Assembly (NCBI GenBank): GCA_027257055.1 | Contig: JAPVLO010000056.1 | Span: forward strand, 2,108,001-2,172,000 | Length of the DNA stretch: 64,000 nucleotides | Direction: 5' to 3' | Source: Cephalopachus bancanus | Taxonomy: Eukaryota; Chordata; Mammalia; Primates; Tarsiidae | Shown: positions 15,932 through 27,303 of the stretch, piece after piece | Numbering within the stretch: position 1 is the first letter of the stretch | Layout: each line of letters opens with the position of its first letter | The notes under the pieces: generated by a model | The model's database searches: none | What the model was told of the DNA's origin: nothing | Seen by the model: the letters and a program-made list of their open reading frames with translations, nothing else | Translations under genes and position numbers: made by a program

Positions 15932-16988
15932 GAAAACAAGTCCCAGCCCCTAGCTAAATTGTTATCGTTTTGGACAATTATCTGAATTAGACTGATCTAA
16001 ATTTCATATGCAGATTGACAGTTTTTCATTTTGTATGCATATTAGATGATATAACACTATTTTCATAGAGTATATTTCTATTTACAAACTACCTAATTAT
16101 TATTGGCTTGATTCTCCAAATCCTTATAAAAGTTTTAAATGTAACTTATGTTTGGTAAGCTTTAAAATTATCTAAACCTTAAAGAAGTTGCTGGCATCCT
16201 TCTTGGCCGTTCCCACATATGATTATGATGCATTTGATCCCCCTGAACAGTAGTATGAAGAACAGGACTCAGTCTAGACTGGATTGAGTTTTAATTAAAC
16301 TTCTTCAGCCATAACCTGATAAGAATCAGGCTGGATCTAGGAGAGTTATCAGGATGCAGGCCTGTATTAATTTTGTGAGCCGGTGTTAATGTTTACTGCC
16401 AGCCTTGCATAGCAATGCCAGTTTGCAGCTGTGACCATGTATGTGACTTTTGGTAACAGTGGTTTATATCTAAGCAGTTTAGATTTTATGGAAGTAGCTC
16501 GTGATTATTTGGACAAGCAGGGTAGGTAAGTTTCAATTATGTTTAAAGTGCAATTAAGGAAAATCTTAGCTTAGAGCACTCTTTCCGAGAAAGAGTTAAG
16601 TATTTGTAGACTATCCTAGCATGAAAATTTTTTTGGATGAATATACCTAGAATTTTGAAAGGTTCCTATGGTGTGACTTTTTAAATTTGAGGTTTGCTAC
16701 TTTGTGTTGATTTAAGATTTCAAGGAAGAGGAGAAACATTCTAGCCAAGGAGAATTGCGTGGTTAATTTTTTTCATGCATTAAAAAAAAAAACATGCATT
16801 TTTCACAGTGAAAAGTCACTTTTATGTAAGTTTTGTTACCCCAGATGGCCATTTTTTCTAGATAGATAACATTTCCCTAAAATGGAAAAGAGAAACAAAT
16901 CTCCTGATCTAATAAAAACAAAAAACACTAAATTGTGCCTCTCTCCTAAGTTATAAAAACAGTAATACTATAAACTTGTTTGAACTGG

Positions 16989-17287
16989 TTTTTTTTTGTT
17001 GTTGTTGTTTTTGAGTCGGAATCTCACTCCATCACTCAGACTGGAGTGCAGTGGCACGCTCACGGCCACTCTAGCGCTGACCTGCTGGGCACTGGTGATC
17101 CTTCTGCCTCAGCCTTCCAAGTAGCCGGAACTACAGGCGTGCACTACCCATACCTGGCTAAGTTTTTGGTTTATTCTAGAGGTGAGGTCTCGCCAAGTTG
17201 CCCGGGCTGGTCTCGAACCCACAGGCTCAGGTGGTCCCTCAGCCTCCCAAAGTGCTGGGTTTACAGGCTGAGCCACCCAGTGCAGCC
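16989..17287 (-). mobile_element. Alu, antisense, in the PRKAA2 3' UTR
   Basis: Poly(T) with (GTT)n is followed by GAGTCGGAATCTCACTCC, and the dimer ends at CTGAGCCACCCAGTGCAGCC. It is opposite in orientation to the Alu at 13312. The 145-codon ORF across it is an Alu translation, not a gene. Confidence 0.93.
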
Positions 17288-18198
17288 TATTTTCTTTTTT
17301 GCTCCCCGCCCCCGTTTTTCCTTAGATTTGCCCCCCACAAATGATTGCATTTTCTTTTGCCTGGTTGTTTTCAAGTTCCTTCACCCAAACCTCACACTAT
17401 CAGAAGTTTTTCACTGAATGTATTTTTCTCTTTCTTTCATGTCGTTTCACTTTTTAAGTCACCTCAGTAAGCGTTTGGCTGTCTTCTCATGCTTTTAAAA
17501 TGAATGCAATGAATGGCAATTTTTACATTTTATCCCTCTACAAAGTTTGTAAAGGAAAAAATTACTGCAGAACTAAGAACAAAATCTAACTTGGAATCTG
17601 ATTCCTTTGGCCATTCTAGCTGCAGCAAAGCACATAACCTCATTTGGTTTTCTCATTTGCAAAGTGTGGATAATAACCTACCTCACAGATGTGTGTGAGA
17701 AACTGTTTGAAGGCCCTTGTTTAAATACAGGGTTTATATCCCCACATTTAATGTAAATTCCTTCCTTTTTAAAAATAAATCCTCTTTGATACGAATAGGA
17801 TGAGTATCTTGATTTTTAAGTAAGTTTTATGTGGTAAGAACATAGTGCTAAGAATGTTTAAGACCACAGTTTCAAAAATTATGGTGTGTTCTTAGTTTGA
17901 CATTTAACATTTCTTGAAAACACTTATTCAAATATCAACCTTGACCTCTGTTGCAACAAATATTCTTATCCAGAACTTCTTAAAATGTTGGCTAAAGCTG
18001 CCTTAATGTACCAAAATACAGCTTTCTCTCAAGACTGTTCACAAACATCTACGGTTGTACAATGTCTTGAATATTTAATGTAAAGTTGATATAGAACTGT
18101 GAACTCTAAGGATAGTATCTTGATATTGTTTTAGTAAGAATGACTGTGTTCTCTGTCTTGTATGCTTAAATATTATATAGTGGATTTTGAGTGCAACA

Positions 18199-18204
18199 AA
18201 TAAA
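18199..18204 (+). promoter_or_regulatory. PRKAA2: AATAAA poly(A) signal, probable distal PRKAA2 site
   Basis: A canonical AATAAA lies in CAACAAATAAAACTG, followed about 20 nt later by a TGATGGCC and GT-rich stretch (GGTTATGTCTCTG). Its distance from the stop codon matches the expected length of the human 3' UTR from memory. Which sites are used cannot be seen from sequence alone. Confidence 0.65.
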
Positions 18205-18867
18205 ACTGAAAGTTGATGGCCATTAGGTTATGTCTCTGACAATCATAAGATAACGTAGGATCAAATACTTAAAATTTTTCAAAAACATCTTGCATTCTTT
18301 CTTATCCTACCTTTGAAAAACAATTATAGGCTGACACATTTACATACCTATTTTTAAAGAAAAGTGTAAACTGCTGATATTGGGACCACTTTTTATCATT
18401 GGTTTCGAGAAAAGATTCCCAGTGCTTTTGTGTTCTAATGACCACAGATTCAAATTTCAGTTTCGTTTGTTGTGTATTTTTTGTGAATGTTAAGTGATCA
18501 ATGGGAAGGGTTTGTCTTGCAGTAACCGTATGGAAAAGCTGTCTTCTTGAATTACACAGAATTTCATAGTTACAGTTTCTCCCTAATTGATGTTTGCACT
18601 GTATAAAAGTCATAGGCGACAAACTCAAAAGAGAAATGCAGCCTATCTGATTGCTTACAAGCTTTTTTCACAAAATCAAATTAAAATTGCTGGTTAATTT
18701 GAAAGAGATTTTTGTTTCTGTTTAGTTATTAAGTTAATATTCTACATATCAACTAATACAGAGAAATCTGTTATAGGCAAAGATTACCTATGACTCATTG
18801 GAGGTTTTTAAACCATCTTTGTTCATGTGTGTCTTCTTTGTTGTTGACTTGAGCCATTGCATGAGTT

Positions 18868-19350
18868 TTCTATTATTATAACAAATTACTACAAACTTAA
18901 AACATACATTTATTATTTTATTGTCTGTAAGTCAAATTGAGTGGGCTTAGCTGGTTTTTCTGCTTTAAGTCACACAGGCTGAAAACCAAAGTGTTGATAG
19001 GGCTGGGCTATGGGGAGGAATCTGTTTCCAGACTCATTCAGTTGTTGACAGATTTTAATTTCATGCTACTGAAGGACTGAGGTCCTTGGTTCCTTCCTGG
19101 CTGTAGGCTAGAATTCATTTACAGCTTCTAGAGGCCATCAGCATATCCTGGCTCATGAACTCCTCATCTTTAAAGCCAGTAGCGAGGGGCTCATGCTTCA
19201 TGGACTGCCTAGACATCCCTCTCTCCTCTTCCTGTTTTTCCACCATGTCTGTCTTACTGACATACTGATTATTTGTCCTTCCTCTAATTTTAAGTGCTCA
19301 TGTGATTAAGTTGGGCCAACCTGGGTAGTGTGCTTTTAGGAAAACATTGT
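18868..19350. mobile_element. Probable MLT2-type (ERVL) LTR, solo and diverged
   Basis: ACAAATTACTACAAACTTAA, GAAAACCAAAGTGTTGATAG, TTCTAGAGGCCATCAGCATA, ATCTTTAAAGCCAGTAGCG and GATTAAGTTGGGCCAACCTG occur in the order of a long-terminal repeat that I remember as MLT2. The family name is tentative. No internal retroviral sequence is attached. Confidence 0.5.
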
Positions 19351-20394
19351 ATTCTAGCCCTTGTTTTTTAAAAAAAGTAAACACATCAAAGTCAGGATAT
19401 ATAAGTAGATATTTTAATTTCCTTTTTCTAAACTTTAGCAAGAAGAATAGATTTGTTTTTGTTTATTGGCTAAAATAGTTTCATATATTTCCTAAATTGC
19501 ACAGGTAATGGATGTTTATTATAGAAAACTTGAAAAGCACAAAAAGTTTGAAGAAGCTAAGAAAAACATCATCCATAACCCTGTTACCCAGAGGCAGCCA
19601 CTTCTTAAAGTTTTGTCATAATCATGTTTTTCTCTTCCATTTCTTCCACTTAAAGTATGCTTTTTTAAAATTCTGAAGATCTGCAGGAGATAACCTGATC
19701 AAGAAAATTACTATGTCATCTTGGAAGACCATGTATATCACAAAGGTACTCAGAAAGGGGAAAGGAAGCCCAGCTTATAAATAAATGAATTTATGGGTGG
19801 GACAGAATTAGCCTCTGTTAGGGTCAACTGCCTTTGTATGCTGTCTTTTATCTGACAGAAGGCTGCTATCCTGTCTTTTTACAGAAAATTTAAATAAAAT
19901 ATAAACTCAGTCTTTTCATTAAAACTTTATGCTAGATTAGGGTTTCTAGGGGACAGATGACACCTGCTTGGGACATCACTAGCAGTACCTTACAGATTAA
20001 TAATGTGAGGAATTTAGTTGAAATGCTTTGATTTAAAGAATGGAGGAAGTGTGGCTGATATTAGTGATAATAGAAGCATAACCACAGTAAGTGGATAGAA
20101 TGGATAGAAAAGCAATAATTTTTTCTAAAAAAGCTATACCATATCAGAAGAGTAAAGGTACTAGATATTAGACCATATAGTTTGTCCCTTAAAAACATAT
20201 TTAATAGGTTTTTTTAAACACCAAACGTTTTACTGTGTCTATGCAAAATAAACCATCCTAGCCATTCTTGCAAGTCTTAAGATTTGAGTTTTTAAAATGT
20301 ATTTTTGTTTTCAACATCTTCCAACTTCAGAAAATGACAGGGACAAAAATAGTACCACTTATGTAATATTGTATATTAAGGATTTTAGAATACT

Positions 20395-20560
20395 TTTATT
20401 TATATTGTTACATGACAACCACCCTGTCAAATAGGCAAGATGAGGGTCATCAGCCCTGTTTTCTAATGAGGGAATTGAGATGCAAAGAGCTGACAGAATT
20501 AGAACAAGAGGTCATGTGAAGAGCTGGAAAGTGAATGGAACAAACCTATCTCAGTTTAAA
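20395..20560. repeat. MIR-like SINE fossil
   Basis: Sequence such as GATGAGGGTCATCAGCCCTG, TAATGAGGGAATTGAGATGC and AAAGAGCTGACAGAATTAG follows the MIR core pattern (tally of counts, GAGGAAACTGAGGC, AGGTCA). It is diverged. Confidence 0.5.
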
Positions 20561-21059
20561 TTTAGCCCACTGGCACTCCAAGATTTAAAATACTTCATGG
20601 TTTGGTGAAATGGCGAGAGTAACATATGGTTTATGATTCTCTGTTGAACAAAATGCATGAAAGGTTTCTGCTCAACATAGATATATACTCTCCTTGCCCA
20701 CAGGCTGTACTTGCTTCATCTTCTGCAATGCCTACTGTATAGCAGGTCTTAGCCTAGGGAGCGGGAGAGGCCTGCAAGCCTGATTGTCCCTCACTGGGTG
20801 GAAAACTTAGAAAACTCCAAGCAGAGTTTGGTCTCTAGTTCAAGCAGAAATATATTTTCCATCTTTGGTACCAGCCTTAATCTCATCTCCCAAAAAAGAA
20901 GTCTCAGAGCCAGTCCCTAATTCTCCTCTCACCTCTGTATCTGATTAGTCACTAAGACATTCTCTTTACCTCTGTAATACCACTAAAGGGACTCCTGTAC
21001 CATACATTTTTATTGCTGCTGTCTTCAATTAAGGTCTAATGTCCTTTAGCCTAGAATAT

Positions 21060-21410
21060 TGTAAAAACAGTTTCTTCTTTCTCTGTTATCCACATTGCTG
21101 TGATTGCCTGACCACCCCCTCCACACCAGACATCAGGCATTTCCTTTCTGCCTAAACCTTGAATGGCTTCTTACTCTCTAGAGATAAAAGTACAAATGAA
21201 CTCTCTCACATTCTAGTTCCAACTTAGCCCTTTCTAGACCAAGCCTGCCATTTCCCAGCAGATATACTACACTTCATTTACTTTGAATTTCTTCATGGTC
21301 ATCAGAGCGTGAATTTTTCATTTCTGTGCCTTGTCTAAGACCAGGCTTCAGTGTCACCTTCCTGTAAATCTGTCTTAATCCTCTAGCCATTCCATTCATA
21401 TCATGTTTAT
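21060..21410. repeat. L2 fossil
   Basis: CCTTGAATGGCTTCTTACTC, AGAGATAAAAGTACAAATGA and CTAGTTCCAACTTAGCCC match the L2 3' region (TTCAATGGCTCCCCATTGCC, GGATAAAGTCCAAACTCC), with low identity. Confidence 0.55.
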
Positions 21411-21721
21411 TTTACTATATTATTTGTAATAATCTCTTTACCTATTTCCTTCTCTAAACTCTGAACTCTATGAATACCTTTGGTTCCTCTTTTTTTAGAA
21501 TTTGTTTGGTCTAATGTATTAGCAAGTGCCACTTGGAATTTGGGGAAAAAGAAGATAAAAGAACCTAGAAGCCTAAAAAATAGTCTCAAAGTATAAAGGA
21601 TGAGGCCATGGAAACAAATTCTATTACACCCTACCAGGCCACAATCACCCTGCTTAAAGAACTGAGCAAAATTCTTTAGCTTTTCAGTGCTGAAAAAGCC
21701 ACTTAAAAGATTTTAAAACAG

Positions 21722-22342
21722 TTGAATGCATATGTAGAATTTATTTATCTCATTGACATGCACTGTACATCATTTAGAAAATAGAGTAAGTTTTAGTTAA
21801 AGCTCAGCTTTTAAATGCCTTTTAAATACCTTGATTTTTTAAAAAAAGACTGAGCCATAATTACTTTAATATTATACTTTAAATTTGAGTATTTAAAAAA
21901 ACTTTGGTTACACTAATTACTGTTCAAAATTAAATTATACCAAATTTGAATGCACAATATCTTGAAATTACAAACGCTCTTGTACTAATATTAGAATCAA
22001 ACTAACCATCTGCGCAACTGACTAGGTGCCATAAGGCATGATTTCTAACTTTGGATATGGCTCATTAAACAAGTGCTCAAATGCTAACACACACAGTTTC
22101 ACGTTCTCTTGAACTGGCAGTGAAGTAGATACTGAAATAGACATTGAAAGATAACCTTTTAGGAGTTAAAACCAACATCTAAATGTTGAGGATTTGTTTT
22201 TGTTTTTCTTTTTTAAATTCTGAAAGAAAGTTTTTGCAGATTCCACCATCTCATTTTGACATGTAAACTGAAATTGATGTGAGGCAGGAATAACGTCTTA
22301 GGACTTGTTCGGTGCAGCCCATAACATTTGACCTTGGTCCTC
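21722..22342 (-). other. FYB2: FYB2 3' UTR
   Basis: This is the sequence downstream of the TAG at 22343-22345 on the - strand. It reaches an antisense AATAAA at 21740-21745 (TTTATT on the + strand), giving a UTR of about 620 nt. It has no repeat that I recognise. The exact cleavage point is inferred. Confidence 0.65.
21740..21745 (-). promoter_or_regulatory. FYB2: AATAAA poly(A) signal, FYB2
   Basis: TTTATT on the + strand lies within TAGAATTTATTTATCTC. It is a plausible AATAAA in the first 600 nt after the FYB2 stop codon. Confidence 0.5.
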
Positions 22343-22364
22343 CTAAGATGACCAACTTTGATGC
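22343..22364 (-). CDS. FYB2: FYB2 last coding exon (C-terminus and stop)
   Basis: On the - strand a TTTTTTCTCAG acceptor (+ strand CTGAGAAAAAA) precedes G|CATCAAAGTTGG. The first G completes a Lys codon, then HQSWSS and TAG follow, so the protein ends EHLDFKHQSWSS. I remember human FYB2 ending in a very similar HQSW tail. The rest of the exon is 3' UTR. Confidence 0.9.
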
Positions 22365-22701
22365 CTGAGAAAAAAGAAAAATATACAAACATTTGGAAAT
22401 ATAGGCTGATGAAACAGTTAAGCAGAAGATTTCTGGGGAATTTCTTATTCAGTTTAATATTTTAATGCTCCATAAAATGTCTCTGATGCTCTATAGAGAA
22501 GTTTGATAGCATACTCAAGAGACACCACAATAAAGTCTCTTCCAATGTAATCCTTATAGAATATAGGGCACTGCATATCTAATATTCAAAACTTTTCCTG
22601 AATTTCAATAAATTCAGTAGTCTTCCCTTGAGACTTATGTACACACCAATGCATTAAGTTCTTAGAACTCATGAGTTAAAGTATAAAACCAAACCACTTA
22701 C

Positions 22702-22735
22702 TTGAAATCTAGATGTTCAATGAGCACATATCCAT
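22702..22735 (-). CDS. FYB2: FYB2 coding exon: end of helical-SH3 domain (34 nt)
   Basis: This small exon lies between a GTTTCTACAG acceptor and a CAA|GTAAGT donor. With its neighbours it reads GKYGYVLIEHLDFK, matching the GKYGYV strand of the FYB1 hSH3 domain. The intron on its 5' side is only 93 bp. Confidence 0.95.
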
Positions 22736-22828
22736 CTGTAGAAACAAACATTACCATCACTAATTTGAAGTTATAGTAAAAGTGCTTTACTTTTTTTAAT
22801 TTTATGGGCAATAAGTCAATAAACTTAC

Positions 22829-22985
22829 ATTTGCCTTCAGAATTGCGACATATCACTAGATTTTGTTCAGTGGTATCAATGACTTCCAGTTCTTCTCCAG
22901 GGGTTATTGGCAAATCAAATATTCCATTTCTTGAATTATTAGAACACGCCACTGCTGTGTTGATGACAGTAATCTCTTTGTCATA
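22829..22985 (-). CDS. FYB2: FYB2 coding exon: helical-SH3 domain core
   Basis: A CTCATTTCAG acceptor and an AAAT|GTAAGT donor bound 157 nt starting in phase 0. It reads YDKEITVINTAVACSNNSRN, then PITPGEELEVIDTTEQ and LVICRNSEGK. This is the fold described for FYB1/ADAP: an SH3-like barrel with an added N-terminal helix, with CRN-EGKYGYV as its signature. In FYB1 this domain binds acidic phospholipids; a similar membrane-proximal role here is inference. An antisense ORF over it is a shadow. Confidence 0.97.
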
Positions 22986-25393
22986 CTGAAATGAGAAATT
23001 ACTAATCAGACCATTCTTGCATAGTTGTTATTCTTTTGAAATCTGTTGACCAGAAAAAAAAAACAACTCCAGAATATGTAGCTTAGATGATGTTAGATAT
23101 CTACTCCACCAAACTAGGGTGACCACATATCTCCCTTTGCCCAGGGCAGTCTCTGTTTATAACTAAAGTATCTACAAATACTTATGATGATGATTAAAAG
23201 TACCTCCTTCCATTCTCAGAAGTGTCCTGTATTTGGAGGCTGAATGGCAAGACTAACGTATACCAAATGGGATCTGATCTACAGGATAGATTTCTCTTTT
23301 GCCTTACAAAGTAATAGTTTCCTAACTGGTTTTTATCATTTCCAGGTCTTTGCTTATTGTGCATCAGTAATTTCTTAAAATACAAATCTGACTAGATCAC
23401 TTTCCCATGTATAACATTCTAAAAACCTGTTCATTGCTTTCAGGATGAGACTCTACACTTCTGAACTTGACATTCAGGGTCCTTGGCATACTGTCATTCC
23501 TTTTCCATCCATCTCTGTCCCCTTTATTGAAGCTGACTCAAGCTATATGACATTTCTTGAATACACCATATACCTTTCATATTCCCATAGCATTGCTCAT
23601 ACTGTTTTCTGTGCATGAAATATCCTTTTTTCTCTTAACCACTTCACATGAAGACTTTTATAACTGCCATGTATAATTTACTGTTTTAACTGCACTTTGT
23701 ATATACTCCTATTATAGCATCTAATACACATACTGTCTCATAATGTAAATTGAAGACAATCTTACTCATCTTTGTATTCTCAATGTCTGACACAGATGGG
23801 GTACCCAATATTTTATTATTTGAGCTGAATCACAGTTATTGAAATGGCATAATTTTTCTAATGATATATCAAGGAAACCCACCGCAGGTAATAAGGAAGA
23901 ATGGAATCACACACACACACAGAGAAAATGACATTTCTTTCCCACTTGAGATAGTAAAAAGTACATTGAGGGGAAAAGCAGTGGATGGAATATAGGGGTA
24001 TTTTCAACAAGTAATCACTCTACTGTTGCTTTTCAGCTAATCAAATAACATCACAGTTGTGGTAGATAATTTCACATATCACAATTTCTAGATATAGTTA
24101 TTTCAGTCAGCTTTGGTCCAAGCAGGAATTATTAGTGATTATGAGAGAGTTGTGTATACTCCTATTTTAGTTTCTTTCAAAAAATATTTTATGGATGTTT
24201 ATAAAGTGTTAACTAGTTCTACCCATGGATGTGGAGATAAATAAGATAACCCTTGCTGTCGAGGAGCTTATAGTTTAATATAATCAACATCTAAATGCAA
24301 GTATGTTAATATTTTGTGATAAGGCTGAGGTCGCTCAGATATATAGGTAAATAGAAGAAGAGTAATTTATTTAATCAGGAGGTTTGAGCAAGTTTTCCTG
24401 GAGAAGAGGCGATGCCTGATCCAGTGCTTGATAAGTGAACAAGAGCTAGTTAGATGGAGAAAGGCAGAAAGGGTGTTCCAGATAGCTGGGTAGACCAAGT
24501 AATGCCAAGAGTAATGAAATTGCTTGACAGACATAGAGGTCCAGATGAGCAGTTTGTTGCCAAAGCACAAAGTATAAGACAAGAGAGAAAACCAGAAAGA
24601 TAAGCAGAGGTCATGACATGAAGAGCTTTATCTGCCATGTTAAGAAACTTAAACTTTAACCATTTGTCAAGGGGAAATTTTTGAGAGATTTTAGGCAGAG
24701 TGGTGACTTAGACAACTTTTATGAGCAGGATGTAAACTTTGAATCTGAATTCAGTGTCTAGCACCTAGAATGTGTTCAATGTTTCTTAAATTAAATCCTT
24801 TAATTTAACTATATGAAATCAGGGCAGATTGTTAAAATAAAGAATAAATGTTCCATGGATTCTTAATGACAGAAAAAGAAATCAAAGAGCTTCAGATGCT
24901 GCTTCATTCCTTTATTTGTTATCCATTTGTTTATTTGTTTAATCGACCATTCATTCACCAAACACTGTGTTCAATTTTATTTTGGGACCGGGAGAGCAAA
25001 CTTGAATGAGACAGGATCTCTTCGTCTAGAGGGACTCAAGAGATTAGTTTAGGACACACACACATGTGCGCGCTATAACACAACTGATTGGTGTTATAAG
25101 GTATCTGTATATAACAGATAAAAATGTGCTGAGAGAATAACCTTATCTAGAGGAGTTAGGGAATAGAGTAGGTGAGATTTGAGCAGAGCCCCCCCAAAAA
25201 ACCTTGGGGTTTTTCCAGGCAGAAAGAATAGCATGTACAAAGACAGGACAACATAGAAGAGCATGCGGGGGGGAAAATCAACTTTTTAGTTAAAGATTAT
25301 ATCTTCAGAGGCACAGTACACCTGTAGGATCATTAAAAATAGAAGTTCCTAGTTTTTAATATTGCTAATTTTTACCTTCAGAAGAGAACATAC
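22986..25393. other. FYB2: FYB2 intron, L2-rich
   Basis: L2-like stretches are seen at about 23390-23830 (CATTGCTTTCAGGATGAGAC), 24180-24740 (TTTTCCTGGAGAAGAGGCGA, TTATCTGCCATGTTAAGAAA) and 24900-25290 (CATTCATTCACCAAACACTG). A short (CA)n lies near 23911. No exon is seen. Confidence 0.55.
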
Positions 25394-25463
25394 CTTAAAT
25401 CTTTCTCTAAAAAGTTTTTCTTCTCTTTCCATTCTGTTATTTTCTAAGTTTTGCTTCTTGGTT
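25394..25463 (-). CDS. FYB2: FYB2 coding exon: basic helix before the hSH3 domain
   Basis: AATTTCTTCAG precedes A|ACCAAGAAG, and the exon ends TTTAAG|GTATGT. It reads TKKQNLENNRMEREEKLFRE, ending RFK; the EREEKLFRERFK segment matches the helix that precedes the FYB1 hSH3 domain (EEKLFRKKFKYDGEI). At 70 nt, its phases join both neighbours. I remember a few more residues (a SFSPRNFF-like segment) before TKKQ in the human protein but did not find that micro-exon here. Confidence 0.95.
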
Positions 25464-25629
25464 CTGAAGAAATTTCTAGTAGATAAACTGGCAAGAAATA
25501 TGCAGGTAGAGTTAAATGTATGTGAAGTTAAAACTTAAGTTTTCAAGTCTATGATGTTACTCCATTTCAGGATAAATTCAGGTATAATTTTTTGTATGAT
25601 TTTATGTAAAAATCACACATATATAAAGT

Positions 25630-25735
25630 CATATGTCTGTACATATGTGGATATATACACACTTATGTATGAATGTGCACACATACATGCACATGCATGC
25701 ATGCGTGCACACACACAGCCATACACATATATCTC
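25630..25735. repeat. Alternating purine-pyrimidine tract (TG/CA, ATGC)
   Basis: The stretch includes TGCACATGCATGCATGCGTG and CACACACACAGCC, an imperfect dinucleotide/tetranucleotide microsatellite in an intron near the exon at 25394-25463. Confidence 0.7.
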
Positions 25736-26299
25736 CAGTAGAGCAGATGGTCAAAGCAACTGAACAAGGTAAGTAACATTAATTGCTTTTCTCCACAATT
25801 AAAATTTTTATTTGACAGCCAGATAATAACTTGGAATAAAATCAAATTGTTTAGCAAATTTAGGGTAAAAAAAGGAAACTGAATCAGATTTACAAGAATA
25901 ATTAACTTTTTAAAAAAATTAAAAAAAAACTTAAGGAAATTGATAAGTCTTCCCACTCACTTTCAGATTATTTAATGGAAACCAGTAAGAATGAGTAAGG
26001 GGTTTACATTTTGTGGTTTTCCAAGTTTTTAAACCGATTTAGGGAGTTATACATCTATGTGGCTCAATAAAAGAACCAACCTGCTTGCTGAGTGAGTTGG
26101 GAGATGAATACAATTAAGAAAATTGAGCAAGATGCCACAAAACGTGCAAAAGTGTCAGCACATAAGAAAGAATAACCCTACAGCAGAAGCTGATTACATT
26201 CTTCCTCCTCCTTCCTGTTTTTCAAGTGGGATTTGGGCCTGCTTTTTAGCAGTTTAATATATTGACAGAAGGAAAAAAAAAAAGTCAACCAAATCCTGT

Positions 26300-26655
26300 C
26301 AGTTTTATTCCAAAGTGTCTCCTACATGTTTGTTTAGCTCTTTCCAAGATCACAGTCACCGCCATATTTCAGACTGTCACCACTTCTTGCCTGAAATATC
26401 TTCCTTTTGCCTTTCCTACCCCAAATGCATCTGCATATCTGCCTGCAGAGTCATTTTTCCATAATCTGTCATATGAATCTCTTGCTGAACACCTTTTTAT
26501 TTCTACTGCCTATAGGATAAACTCTAAATTCATTGGTTTTCAAAATCTGGCCCAATCTATCTTGCCAGCTTTATCTGCTGCCCTTTTCCCTACACACGCA
26601 ATGTCTCCTTGGATCATTTTAGAAAGTGGGCTATCCTCATGTACTTTATACTTGG
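26300..26655. repeat. L2 fossil
   Basis: CTATAGGATAAACTCTAAAT, TTCAAAATCTGGCCCAATCT and CCAGCTTTATCTGCTGCCC match the L2 3' pattern. The 139-codon ORF across it is an L2 artefact. Confidence 0.65.
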
Positions 26656-26659
26656 GATA

Positions 26660-27085
26660 CTGCTATGGTTTGGCTATTTGACTCCTCCAAACCTCATGTT
26701 GAAATTTGATCCCCAGTTTTGGAGGTGAGGCCTAATGGAAGATGTTTAGGTCATGGGGGCAGATCCCTCATGAATGGCTTGCAGCCCTCCTCATGGTAAG
26801 AAGTGAGTCATTGCTCCTGTGGTCCTGAGAGAGCTGGTTGTTTAAGAGCCTACCACTTCCCTCCCCACCATTTCCTTTCTCACTATGTAATCTCTCTCTC
26901 TGCATACACCAACTGTCATTCACCTTCTGCTATGAGTGGAAGCAGCCTGAAGGCCTCACCAGAAACATATTGGTGCCAGGCTTCTTGTAGTCTGCAAAAC
27001 CATGAGCTAAATAGACCTCTTTTCTTTATAACTTACTCAGCTCCAGGTAATCCTGTATAGCAACACAAAGAGGCTAAGACGGATA
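26660..27085 (+). mobile_element. MST-type (MaLR/ERVL-MaLR) solo LTR
   Basis: It begins TGCTATGGTTTGGCTATTTG and continues GGTCATGGGGGCAGATCCCT, CTCATGAATGGCTTGCAG, GAGAGCTGGTTGTTTAAGAG, GAGCTAAATAGACCTCTTTT, ending in ATAGCAACACAAAGAGGCTA. The order and wording follow MSTA/MSTB LTRs as I remember them. No internal retroviral region is attached. Confidence 0.85.
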
Positions 27086-27303
27086 CCCTTCCCTAATTTC
27101 TCTTAAAACTTGTCATCAGTTTAGATTAATAAAGAAACAATAAAAGGGTTGAGCTAATATAAAAAGCATTTCTTACTTATTGGCAGAAGTTATGGTAGAA
27201 ATCATTTAAAAAGTATCAAAGAGAACATAGAAGTCAATACCGCAATTTACAGGAATAATGATAGCTTCACTATCACAGTTACTCAGTTAAGCATAAATGT
27301 ATG

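Larger units (their letters stand above)
10764..18220 (+). other. PRKAA2: PRKAA2 3' UTR (long form)
   Basis: No coding frame resembling a gene follows the stop codon, and the AT-rich, mostly unique sequence runs for about 7.4 kb. The end is placed just past the AATAAA at 18199, which agrees with my recollection that human PRKAA2 mRNA is about 9.4 kb with a UTR of this size. Proximal AATAAA hexamers at 11986 and 12096 could give shorter forms. Two Alus lie inside in opposite orientation (13312-13597 and 16989-17287). A (TTTTTC)n tract is at about 15899-15931. ORFs of 60-145 codons here fall in Alu or random AT-rich sequence. Confidence 0.75.
18221..21721. other. Convergent intergenic gap between PRKAA2 and FYB2
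   Basis: About 3.5 kb separates the two converging 3' ends. It holds a probable MLT2-type LTR (18868-19350), a MIR-like stretch (about 20395-20560) and L2-like sequence (about 21060-21410). A 108-codon ORF on the - strand (18302-18628) has no motif I recognise. I see no gene here. Confidence 0.65.

Noticed and set aside
18302..18628. 108-codon - strand ORF between the two genes
   Set aside because: No motif, splice support or repeat family seen; AT-rich chance ORFs of this size are expected in 64 kb on six frames. A homology search could change this.
22804..22989. + strand ORF over the hSH3 exon
   Set aside because: It is an antisense shadow of the FYB2 exon.
26262..26681. 139-codon + ORF
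   Set aside because: It lies in L2 fossil sequence and has no conserved domain.
26660..27085. An intact endogenous retrovirus around the MST LTR
   Set aside because: Only a single LTR is present, with L2 to the left and L1 to the right; there is no gag, pol or env text.
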